A program made the translations under genes and the position numbers. Under the pieces are notes generated by a model. That model searched no databases. It was not told the DNA's origin and saw only the letters and a program-made list of their open reading frames with translations. A stretch of DNA of 64,000 nucleotides from Arthrobacter sp. (lineage in GTDB: Bacteria; Actinomycetota; Actinomycetes; Actinomycetales; Micrococcaceae): positions 21,714 through 85,713 of the forward strand of contig NZ_JAPSHJ010000016.1 in assembly GCF_031179985.1 (NCBI RefSeq). The letters are read 5' to 3'. Shown one piece after another: positions 21,579 to 31,261 of this stretch; within the stretch, counting starts at the first letter, position 1, and each line of letters opens with the position of its first letter.

Positions 21579-23266
21579 AACTCCTGGTTGGCCGACTCAG
21601 AAGCGGCATGACTGTGGCCGGCATTCTATCCGCCGTCGCTGCACTGTCCGGCGCGGCCCTTACCAATGCAGCCTGGCTCGATGACGAGTACGTCCACGCC
21701 CGCGGCGTAGGCACCGATGGCAAGTGCGAACTGAACAGCGGAACAATCAGTACGGCATCTGCACGCCAGCTCAGCGGGACCTTGCTGAGCTACAACCTGG
21801 ACAATCTGGCCTCCGTCCAAGGGGTTCAGGTCTCCAACGACGGCGGCGGAACCAGCACAGCAAACCCCGGGGCAATCCGCATCGACGACAACACCTTTAT
21901 GGCGCCACTGGACGTGGATTTGCTCAACAATGACCTCCTCCAATTCTCACTTCCGCTTGGCCTTCCGATCGGTGCTGCCGACGTGCATAGCCAATGGAGC
22001 CAGACCCTCAATAACGGGAACACGACGGCGGCCAGCGGCCTGGTCACAAACAGCGGCGGGGCCATCAGCCTTGGGCAGCCGCAGGACCCGGTTAATCCCC
22101 CTGTCATGGCGGCACTCGATCTGGGCGCGCTTGCGCCAACAGCCTTGTCGAGCATGACCCTTGAGGTCGGGTCCGCCTCGAGCATTGCCCGGGCGACCCA
22201 GTGCGGTGATATTGGCAACAGTTGGCTGGGGCCCCTGGAGGAGCCTTTGTTGGACCGTGCTTACAGTATTTCGTCCCTCGATCTGCAGGCAACACTGCTG
22301 ACTCTGGGTACTGCAGTATCCGGGACCACTGAACTGCTTGACGGCGTTCAGGCAAGCCTGGACGCAGCCAGTGAGGCCATGCAGGTGAGCATATCCGAGG
22401 ATTTGGCGCTTGCGGCCGTCCCGCTCCTTGGTAACTTGACTCTGGGCAGTGTCAACACGCAAGTGACCATGAGCCGCGTTGACCTTACACCTCTCCGGGC
22501 CCTCCTCCACGGCACAATGACCGACGACCGCGGCTTGCTTACAGTTGATTTTGGCGCCGGCACCCTCCGTGTTGATCTTGCGAAGACGGCCGGCGGCGTC
22601 AATGGGCTCAATGGCCTGGATCCCAATACTGAAATAGTTCTTAACCAGGCCATGATGGACGAACTTACGGCGGCGTTTACCCAGGTACTGAACGACTGGC
22701 AGGAGAACATAGCCTCTGCTCTCATTGACGCCATACGAGCGACCTCGGTATCGGCTGACTCGGCAGTCCACGTACTCTCCGAAGGCGTCTCTCTCGCAGA
22801 AATCCGGCTCGGACTTGGACCGACTTCCGTCGGTCAGTTGTTGAACCTGCATAACGACGTGCCGGGTACACCAGCGGTTCCCGTGACGACGTCTGTACGC
22901 CTGCTGGGTCTGGACCCCTTAGGACTCCTGAGTCCGACGCTTCAGGATTTGGAGTCCGGGCTTGCCTCGGCGCTACCCGGCATCGTCGGCGAGGCGCTCA
23001 ATGAAGAACTCGTCCTTGGCATCACAGGGGATGTGAAAACGTCTGTCGCGACGTTGACGGGCCCGGTGGGAGCCAGCGTGTCATCAGCCCTTGACGAGCT
23101 GAGCAGCCTGCTCTCAATCATGGTCAACGTCCAGCCCGACAAACCCGGGCACCCGGAGCCATCGAGTGCCGGGCCGTTTCAAATTTCGGCTTTGCATCTG
23201 TCGCTCTTTGGGCTGGATGTCCTGGATCTGTCTGTTGCCACTTCAACAGTGGGGTACGGAACCTGA
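21575..23266 (+). CDS. Large alternate-signal exported protein, choice-of-anchor G type
   Basis: Exported 563-residue protein. The N-terminus MKLLVGRLRS is followed by a hydrophobic stretch and AAWLDDEYV at 32-40, aligned residue for residue with AAWTDNEWV of the first protein in this operon. The body is rich in Ser, Thr, Leu, Asn and Gly with long amphipathic segments, and looks like the choice-of-anchor G group of actinobacterial surface proteins. It has no LPXTG motif and no C-terminal transmembrane helix, so its retention must come from partners or assembly. ATG overlaps the LPETG gene stop (ATGA). Function unknown; a structural surface role is inferred from context. Confidence 0.83.
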   Translation: MKLLVGRLRSGMTVAGILSAVAALSGAALTNAAWLDDEYVHARGVGTDGKCELNSGTISTASARQLSGTLLSYNLDNLASVQGVQVSNDGGGTSTANPGAIRIDDNTFMAPLDVDLLNNDLLQFSLPLGLPIGAADVHSQWSQTLNNGNTTAASGLVTNSGGAISLGQPQDPVNPPVMAALDLGALAPTALSSMTLEVGSASSIARATQCGDIGNSWLGPLEEPLLDRAYSISSLDLQATLLTLGTAVSGTTELLDGVQASLDAASEAMQVSISEDLALAAVPLLGNLTLGSVNTQVTMSRVDLTPLRALLHGTMTDDRGLLTVDFGAGTLRVDLAKTAGGVNGLNGLDPNTEIVLNQAMMDELTAAFTQVLNDWQENIASALIDAIRATSVSADSAVHVLSEGVSLAEIRLGLGPTSVGQLLNLHNDVPGTPAVPVTTSVRLLGLDPLGLLSPTLQDLESGLASALPGIVGEALNEELVLGITGDVKTSVATLTGPVGASVSSALDELSSLLSIMVNVQPDKPGHPEPSSAGPFQISALHLSLFGLDVLDLSVATSTVGYGT

Positions 23267-23370
23267 CACCTCGGGGCGGCATCGAGGAGCTGTGTGATGG
23301 CAAGGTGCTTCACCGAAGGGTACCGGGACCGGGAACCCTTGGCGGTACGGCCAATGGTCCGCCACAAAGA

Positions 23371-23422
23371 GAACCGCGCCCCAAAAGCAGGAATTTTCAT
23401 TCCAACTTCCGGAGCGCGGTTC
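23371..23422. other. Long-loop inverted repeat between convergent genes
   Basis: GAACCGCGC (23371-23379) and GCGCGGTTC (23414-23422) form a perfect 9-bp stem around a 34-base loop that itself contains GGAATTTTCATTCC. It is the only notable structure in the 235 bases between the surface operon (+) and nusB (-). A bidirectional terminator is possible; the long loop makes this uncertain. Confidence 0.4.
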
Positions 23423-23501
23423 GCTGCCCGGCAGGGCTGTAAAAGGTAGACGCAACGAATGTGCACGCACGCGCACCTGAGGGCAGCGGCCGGCAGAAAG
23501 C

Positions 23502-23912
23502 CTAGGCCAGGAGCGAAGGCTTCAGCTGCTGGAGACGGCCCAGAAGGCCGTTGATGAACGACGGCGATTCATCGGTCGACAGCGTCTTAGCCAACGCCAC
23601 GGCTTCGCTGACAGCAACGCCGTCAGGGACGTCGTCGTTGTAGAGCAGCTCCCACGTGCCGATCCGCAGGATGATCCTGTCTACCGAGGGCATCCGCTCC
23701 AAGGTCCAGCCCTGGGAATACGTTTCCAGGAACTCGTCGATGGCGCTTTGGTGTGAAACCACGCCCTCAACGATTTCGAGAGTATAAGGATTGACGATCT
23801 GGTCGGTCTTTTCGCGTCGTGACCTCAGGACGTCGAACGCTGAAACGGAACGCTGCTCCGCCTCGAAAAGTACATCAAGAGCCCGGTTCCGGGCTTTACC
23901 GCGTGCACTCAC
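23502..23912 (-). CDS. nusB: Transcription antitermination factor NusB
   Basis: RNA-binding factor that with NusE (S10) binds boxA in rRNA leaders. The 136 residues have the family start RNRALDVLFEAEQR and the conserved helix AVSEAVALAKTLSTDESPSFINGLLG. GTG at 23912 overlaps the efp stop by one base, the usual efp-nusB coupling. After it the conserved minus-strand gene run is interrupted by the plus-strand surface island before pyrR resumes. Confidence 0.95.
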   Translation of the reverse strand: MSARGKARNRALDVLFEAEQRSVSAFDVLRSRREKTDQIVNPYTLEIVEGVVSHQSAIDEFLETYSQGWTLERMPSVDRIILRIGTWELLYNDDVPDGVAVSEAVALAKTLSTDESPSFINGLLGRLQQLKPSLLA

Positions 23913-24475
23913 TAGTCGTTGACCCGGCCAAGGTAGCTACCGTCACGGGTGTCGACCTTGACCTTGGTGTTGTTCTCCACGAAGAGTGGAACCTGGATTT
24001 CGTAGCCGGTCTCCAGGGTTGCCGGCTTGGTTCCGGCGGAGGAGCGGTCGCCCTGCAGGCCCGGCTCCGTGTAAGTGATCTCAAGAACAACGCTCGGCGG
24101 AAGCTCAATGTAAAGCGGGGTGCCTTCGTGGATGGCAATGTTCACCATCTGGTTTTCCAGCATGAAGTTGGTGGCGTCCCCCACCGTTGCACCGGTTACG
24201 GTGATCTGGTCGTAGTCCTGGGTGTCCATGAACACAAAGTCCGCGCCGTCCTGGTACAGGTACTGGTAATCCCGACGGTCCACTGTGGCTGTTTCGATCT
24301 TGAGCCCGGCGTTGAAGGTCTTGTCCACAACCTTGCCGGACATAACGTTCCGCATCTTGGTGCGGACGAACGCGCCGCCCTTGCCGGGCTTTACGTGCTG
24401 GAACTCGATGATGTTCCAGAGCTGGCCCTCCAGCTTCAGGACGGTACCGTTCTTGATGTCGTTAGTGGTTGCCAC
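23912..24475 (-). CDS. efp: Elongation factor P
   Basis: Binds between the P and E sites of stalled ribosomes and helps peptide-bond formation at proline runs. The 187-residue length and three beta-barrel domains are typical. The tip loop is [17 protein letters not shown], with the Lys that is modified in some bacteria; whether it is modified here cannot be told, and no epmA or deoxyhypusine-like gene is nearby. The C-terminal signature [18 protein letters not shown] is present. Confidence 0.97.
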   Translation of the reverse strand: MATTNDIKNGTVLKLEGQLWNIIEFQHVKPGKGGAFVRTKMRNVMSGKVVDKTFNAGLKIETATVDRRDYQYLYQDGADFVFMDTQDYDQITVTGATVGDATNFMLENQMVNIAIHEGTPLYIELPPSVVLEITYTEPGLQGDRSSAGTKPATLETGYEIQVPLFVENNTKVKVDTRDGSYLGRVND

Positions 24476-24581
24476 TGATTTCCTCTGGTTTCTCTGTGAC
24501 TGGTTCTGGCTGCCAGCCGCTTATGCCAGGCAGGCACGCCAAACGGCCCGCCAGCGCGTATTTATCAAAAATCCAAAGACC

Positions 24582-24587
24582 ATTCTA
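24582..24587 (-). promoter_or_regulatory. Candidate -10 element upstream of efp
   Basis: TAGAAT on the minus strand lies in the 143-base gap before efp, about 107 bases from its start. It is close to the TATAAT consensus, but no good -35 stands 16-18 bases away. An own promoter for efp-nusB is plausible because this gap interrupts an otherwise tightly packed gene run. Confidence 0.3.
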
Positions 24588-24619
24588 CCGGTACAGCGGA
24601 CCCATCGGGTTCTGGCTCC

Positions 24620-25137
24620 TTAACAAGCCATCTCAAGGACGTTCCGCGCGCGCTGCAGCGCCACCGTGGAGCTGTAGATCAGCGCAGCGTCCGCCGCTTC
24701 CGCGACGCGAAGGTCCAATGCTTTGGCAAAGGCGTCCACCGCCGACGCGGTGTTGCCTGCTGCGTAGTAGGCACGTCCCAGATGCTGCAGGACGACGGCT
24801 TCCCGTGGGGTGCCCTGCACCTCTGCCAGCAATTGCTTATACAGTTCAACGGACCGGTCGAAACGGTTGGAAACCCGCAGCACTTCAGCCTCGAACGTCC
24901 GCAGGCGGAAGGATTCAGGATCCTTATAACGTGCTTCGGCCAGCAACTCGGCTGCATCAGCGGGATGGCCTTGGGCGAGAAGGACAAAGATCCTGTCGGA
25001 AGGGTCAGTGGAGGCAGCCAACGCTGCCTGGCAAAGTTCCTCGTCCACGATGTGGGGCGTAAGTGTGTCCGGGTTGATTCTGATCCCGGGAAATCCTGCG
25101 TCCGGCCATTCGCTGGTTCCTCCAGTTACCGAATACA

Positions 25138-25138
<1 letters not shown>
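24620..25138 (-). CDS. Tetratricopeptide-repeat protein
   Basis: Function unknown. The 172-residue soluble protein contains at least one clear TPR unit (LQHLGRAYYAAGNTASAVDA) and neighbouring helix pairs (FDRSVELYKQLLAE, ADAALIYSSTVALQRARN), so a small helical scaffold is expected. The first 40 residues look extended. ATG at 25138 shares a base with the aroB stop (TGATG), so it is translated with the shikimate genes. No catalytic motif or membrane segment is seen. A protein-interaction role is the most that can be said. Confidence 0.8.
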
Positions 25139-26854
<1,716 letters not shown>

Positions 26855-26855
<1 letters not shown>

Positions 26856-28054
26856 TACTGGCCGATCGTATCCAGGGCCGCCGGGATGCTTTCCAGGTAA
26901 CCCTTGATGTTGCGTGCAGTTTCAGCCACCGAATCTCCGCCGAACTTCTCCGCGACGGCCTCCGCGAGAACCAGGGCCACCATGGCTTCGGCGACCACTC
27001 CGGCAGCAGGAACCGCGCAGACGTCCGAACGCTGGTGGTGGGCCTTCGCAGCCTCGCCGGTGCTGACGTCAATTGTCTTGAGTGCTCGAGGGACCGTGGC
27101 AATAGGCTTCATCGCGGCACGGACCCGCAGCACGTCGCCAATGCTCATGCCGCCCTCGATCCCGCCTGCACGGTTGCTTGTGCGGATGATTTTCCCGTCG
27201 ACGTCCCTGACGATCTCGTCGTGGGCAGCTGAGCCCCGGCGGGCAGCGGTCAGGAAACCGTCGCCCACTTCCACACCCTTAATGGCCTGGATGCCCATAA
27301 GTGCCGCCGCGAGGCGGGAATCCAAACGACGGTCCCAGTGGACGTAGCTGCCCAGTCCGGGCGGGAGCCCGTAGGCCAATACCTCGACGACGCCACCGAG
27401 CGTTTCGCCCTCTTTGTGGGCAGCATCCACTTCGGCGACCATGGCGTCGGACGTCTCGCGGTCAAAGCAGCGAAGAGGATCCGCGTCGAGTGCAACGACA
27501 TTAGCGGGAACCGGCAGAGGCCTGCCTTCGGGTACTGAGACACTGGCGATGGCAACAGTGTGGCTTACAAGTTCAATCCCGAGTTGCTTGAGGTATTGGG
27601 AAGCGACAGTCCCAAGGGCAACACGTGTGGCGGTTTCACGGGCGCTGGCGCGTTCCAGAACCGGACGGGCCTCATCGAAGCCGTACTTCTGCATTCCGGT
27701 GAAGTCGGCGTGGCCGGGACGTGGCCGGGTCAACGGTGCGTTGCGTGCCTGGTCAGCCAGCAGCTCGGCATCGACGGGATCGGCCGACATGATCTGTTCC
27801 CACTTGGGCCACTCGGTGTTTCCGACTTGGATGGCGACAGGCCCTCCCTGGGTCAGGCCGTGCCGGACTCCACCGAGGATCGATACGGCATCCTGCTCAA
27901 ACTTCATCCGGGCGCCGCGCCCATAACCAAGGCGGCGGCGAGCCAACGAGTCGGCTATTTGACCGCTGGTGAGTTCAACACCTGCGGGAACGCCTTCAAT
28001 AATTCCGACCAAGGCCGGACCATGGGATTCACCGGCAGTCAACCAACGCAACAT
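26855..28054 (-). CDS. aroC: Chorismate synthase
   Basis: Last step of the shikimate pathway: FMN-dependent conversion of EPSP to chorismate. Signature regions are [15 protein letters not shown] at the N-terminus, [20 protein letters not shown] and [17 protein letters not shown] near the end. ATG at 28054 (399 residues) has AGGA eight bases upstream and matches the family N-terminus; an in-frame ATG at 28063 has no usable Shine-Dalgarno. A 26-base gap separates it from aroE. Confidence 0.97.
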
Positions 28055-28080
28055 ATCTTCCATCCTGCCATGTATGGCGG

Positions 28081-28941
28081 TTACAACACCCGCCGGGGAG
28101 CCCCGACTGAGTCACACATCACATCTATGACTTTCTCATTGACATCAGCGCCACGGCCGGTGAAGAGCCGCACTTGTTCGGCCGCCTGATAGATCAGCAT
28201 CTCAAGGCCAGGGACCACCCGGCCCCCCGCGTTCTGCCATGCTGCCGCGATCCGGCTGGGCCAGGGATCGTACGCGGCGTCCAGCAGAACGCCGTCGGCC
28301 GACAACCGGAGCCCGCTTAGCTCGTCCGCCAGGGCGTCAGCGCCGCGGGGAGGCAAAGTGGATATTACGACGTCGGCAGCGGCCAGGGCGGATGCCGCCT
28401 CTGAAAAGGGAAGCACCCGGATGTCCAGGCCAACGCCGGCGGATGCTGCCTTGACCTCAGCTCCGCGGTTCACGTCACGGACGAAGACATCCGCCGAGGT
28501 GGCGCCGAGGTCTTTCAAAGCGGCTACGGCGGCAGCAGCAGTGCCACCCCCGCCCAGGATGCCTGCTGATGGCGCCGGAGGGCTCCCGGCGTGACGGACG
28601 GCGTTGACGATGCCGGCGACATCAGTGTTGTAGCCGATTCTGCGGACGACAGATCCGTCAGCTTCGAACACCACTGTGTTTACCACCTTGAGGATCTGAG
28701 CGATTCCTCGAACCTCATCCATTTCATGCAGCATCGCTGACTTCAGCGGCATGGTCACTGAAAGACCGCGCCAGTCCGTTTCCGAACGAAGGGCGGCCAT
28801 AAAGGCGGGAAGTCCATCTTCCGTGACATCAATGGCTGAATACGAGATGTCCTCGCCCAGGAGGGCATACGCCGCCCGGTGAAGTGCCGGCGACTTGGAA
28901 TGCGAAATGGGGTGTCCCAGTACTGCAGCGCGCTGGCTCAT
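28081..28941 (-). CDS. aroE: Shikimate dehydrogenase
   Basis: NADPH-dependent reduction of 3-dehydroshikimate to shikimate. Substrate site [17 protein letters not shown] at the N-terminus, catalytic Lys in TMPLKSAML, nucleotide-binding [13 protein letters not shown] in the middle. ATG at 28941 gives 286 residues and overlaps the mltG stop as ATGA; an earlier in-frame start at 28971 would run into mltG. The cofactor loop after GGGGT lacks an obvious NRT motif, so NADP preference is only assumed. Confidence 0.94.
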   Translation of the reverse strand: MSQRAAVLGHPISHSKSPALHRAAYALLGEDISYSAIDVTEDGLPAFMAALRSETDWRGLSVTMPLKSAMLHEMDEVRGIAQILKVVNTVVFEADGSVVRRIGYNTDVAGIVNAVRHAGSPPAPSAGILGGGGTAAAAVAALKDLGATSADVFVRDVNRGAEVKAASAGVGLDIRVLPFSEAASALAAADVVISTLPPRGADALADELSGLRLSADGVLLDAAYDPWPSRIAAAWQNAGGRVVPGLEMLIYQAAEQVRLFTGRGADVNEKVIDVMCDSVGAPRRVL

Positions 28942-30656
28942 ACGCAGCGGCCCGCATTTGCAGCGCACCATTCGTTGTACTGCTCGACGTAGACGCTGTG
29001 CTCGGCCAAGGTCTTCGAGAACTTGGTTTCCTTCGTGTCCAGATTGATGGTCACCCAGTACAGGTAGTCATTTGGCTTGGGTTTGGCGGCAGCGTCAATG
29101 GCTGTCTTTCCCGGCGAACCGATCGGTCCCGCCGGCAAGCCGATCTTGGCGTAAGTGTTGTACGGGTTGGACTTGTCGGCCTTTTGCTCTTCACTGATGT
29201 GGAAGCTCTTGATGCCTAATCCATAGGTCACCGTGGCGTCGGACTGAATCAGCCCGTTGGTCTCTGTATTGTCCGGCTTCAGACGGTTGTAAATGGCACC
29301 GGCAACGTCTCCATACTCGGCCTGCCCGCCTTCAGCCTGGACGATGCTCGCAACGGTTACGACGTCGTACTGTTTGTCAGGATCCGTCACGCCCTGCGCC
29401 TTGAGCTCGTCCACCGTCGTGGACACAAGCTTCTGCACGATTTCCTTGGCGGTTGTGCCAAGCGGGAAGCGGTATTCGCCGGGAGCAAGGAAACCTTCAA
29501 GATTCTTTGCCTTGGCGCTGACACCGAATTGGGCGGGGGAATCGCTGAGCGCCTTCAGGTCAGACTCCGGAATTCCGGAACCCTTGGCAATGGCGGCAAG
29601 TGATTCATCGATCCGCAGCCCCGCGCTCAGGGCGAAGTACATAACCTTGCCCTGGTCCTTGCCCACCAGGATGGCCACCGCATCGGTGTTCTTCATCTGT
29701 TGGCGGAAGACGAAATCACCAGGGCTGAGCGTCCCGCCGTCGGCCTCAAAGGCTGACGCGAAAGTGTCTGCGTTCGCAACGACTTTCTCGCTCTCGAGCC
29801 TGGTGGCGACAGACCGTACACCTTCTCCGGGCTGGACCGTAACACTCACCTGGCCGGTTCCCGGCCCCGGGAAATCCGCCACCTTATCCATTCCCAGCAG
29901 CGGCTTCAGGAACTGCGCACCGACCACCAGTGCGGTGACGAAAACGGCCAGCGTGAGCAGCAAGGCGAGAAAGCGGCGGCGGCGGCGGACTTTCTTCGAA
30001 GGGCCCTTCTTCACGGCCGGCGCATCAGCGAACAGCGGGTGGCCATGCTCGTCCAGATGATGGTCGTGCCCATGCGCGTGCTCATCCAAGTGGTGCACGT
30101 GCTCGTCCAGCGGATGACCGTGCTGGTCCAGATGAAGGGCCTGTTCATCCACGTGATGGTGTCCATCCAGGGCCTCGTCATGGACATGGTGTGCATCGGC
30201 CTCATCACGGTCGTCAAACTCGTGGTGCCCTTGACCGCCATGATCGGGCACGGGCTCCGACAGCTGTGTGAAGTGCGAGGCGCTGTGGGCTGCCGGAAAC
30301 TCACCCACGGTGACAAGGTCATGACGTTCCTCGTGGTGCAGGGGCTCGTCATGTACAGGCTCCGGGTGGACCGGCACCGGCTCCTGATGCACAGGCTCCG
30401 GGTGGTAAGTGGGCTCGTCCTGAACGAATGGTGGCTCGGGTGGTGCTGGGGGAACCTGCGGACTCTCAACGGGAGGAGCCGGTACCTCAGGCAGCGGCCT
30501 GCTGGGAGGATCTTCAACGTACGCCTGGGGAGGCACGGCATCCTGGCTCTGTGTTGCCAGCAGCTTTTCGCGGGCTCGCAGTTCCTTGCGGGTCAGGGGG
30601 CGTCCGAGGTCACCGAAAGCATCACCTGAGGACTCGTCACGATCGACCGGGCTCAC
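28938..30656 (-). CDS. mltG: Endolytic murein transglycosylase MltG with a His-rich cytoplasmic region
   Basis: Cuts nascent glycan strands at the outer membrane face and so ends their growth. The 572 residues are long for the family (about 340-400): residues 1-228 are a cytoplasmic region that is Pro/Glu-rich at 45-100 and very His-rich at 139-206, then a basic KKVRRRRR, one transmembrane helix at about 229-247 and the YceG domain. The catalytic region VASIVQAEGGQAEYG and AGAIYNRLK are kept. GTG at 30656 overlaps the ruvX stop. The order alaS-ruvX-mltG-aroE is conserved in actinobacteria; the His-rich stretch is the oddity. Confidence 0.93.
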   Translation of the reverse strand: MSPVDRDESSGDAFGDLGRPLTRKELRAREKLLATQSQDAVPPQAYVEDPPSRPLPEVPAPPVESPQVPPAPPEPPFVQDEPTYHPEPVHQEPVPVHPEPVHDEPLHHEERHDLVTVGEFPAAHSASHFTQLSEPVPDHGGQGHHEFDDRDEADAHHVHDEALDGHHHVDEQALHLDQHGHPLDEHVHHLDEHAHGHDHHLDEHGHPLFADAPAVKKGPSKKVRRRRRFLALLLTLAVFVTALVVGAQFLKPLLGMDKVADFPGPGTGQVSVTVQPGEGVRSVATRLESEKVVANADTFASAFEADGGTLSPGDFVFRQQMKNTDAVAILVGKDQGKVMYFALSAGLRIDESLAAIAKGSGIPESDLKALSDSPAQFGVSAKAKNLEGFLAPGEYRFPLGTTAKEIVQKLVSTTVDELKAQGVTDPDKQYDVVTVASIVQAEGGQAEYGDVAGAIYNRLKPDNTETNGLIQSDATVTYGLGIKSFHISEEQKADKSNPYNTYAKIGLPAGPIGSPGKTAIDAAAKPKPNDYLYWVTINLDTKETKFSKTLAEHSVYVEQYNEWCAANAGRCV

Positions 30657-31252
30657 TGTAGCCTTCCATGTTCTGAAGATTGCTCGTTTTCTCCAGGAAC
30701 AGTCCTACCAGCGGCCCCCGCTGTGGTGTCCCCGGATTGCCCCGCACGGGAAACCGCGTAAACGCGGCTTCCAACGTCCGTTCCCCTGGCTTTTTGCATA
30801 TCAATTGCGTGCTGCAGAATACCTGCTGCCGCAACCTGATCAACCACTTTACGGTGGTTACGGCTGCTCATGCCAGCCGCGTGAAGGTCGCGGTGCGCCG
30901 TCACCGTGCTAAGGCGCTCGTCAATAAGGTTCACAGGAACCTCAAAACCGCTACGCTCCAGAGCCTCTACCAGGAGGCGCGCATAGTCCTCAGCCATGCG
31001 CGCCGAGGCATGTTCCTCCCCCTTGAGCGTGCGGGGCAGACCCACGAAAATCTGCACCGCCCCCAGTTCCGCAGCGAGACCGGAGAGAATCCTGACGTCG
31101 ATGTTCTTCTTGGCATTGCGTTCCAGGGTCCTGAGCGGCGTGGCCAGTATCCCGTCACGGTCGCAGACAGCAACGCCGACACGAACCGTGCCGACGTCAA
31201 CCCCCAGTTTGATGCCGTGGGGGTAATCGCCGCCTGCTGCTTCCTGATTCAT
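30653..31252 (-). CDS. ruvX: RuvX/YqgF-family RNase H-like protein
   Basis: Putative Holliday-junction resolvase or 16S rRNA 5'-end processing nuclease (YqgF). The RNase H-like fold starts with LGVDVGTVRVGVAVCD, where the Asp is the first metal ligand, followed by FVGLPRTLKGEE, NLIDERLSTVTA and the late VVDQVAAAGIL with an acidic residue. The 199 residues include about 45 extra, disordered-looking C-terminal residues beyond the usual 140-150. It begins 9 bases after alaS and overlaps mltG by 4 bases. Confidence 0.93.
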   Translation of the reverse strand: MNQEAAGGDYPHGIKLGVDVGTVRVGVAVCDRDGILATPLRTLERNAKKNIDVRILSGLAAELGAVQIFVGLPRTLKGEEHASARMAEDYARLLVEALERSGFEVPVNLIDERLSTVTAHRDLHAAGMSSRNHRKVVDQVAAAGILQHAIDMQKARGTDVGSRVYAVSRAGQSGDTTAGAAGRTVPGENEQSSEHGRLQ

Positions 31253-31261
31253 TGGCAGCCG

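Noticed and set aside
30020..30250. Repeat-rich DNA in mltG as a separate repeat element
   Set aside because: The pattern comes from His, Asp and Glu codons in the MltG lead and stays in frame; it is described as protein composition instead.
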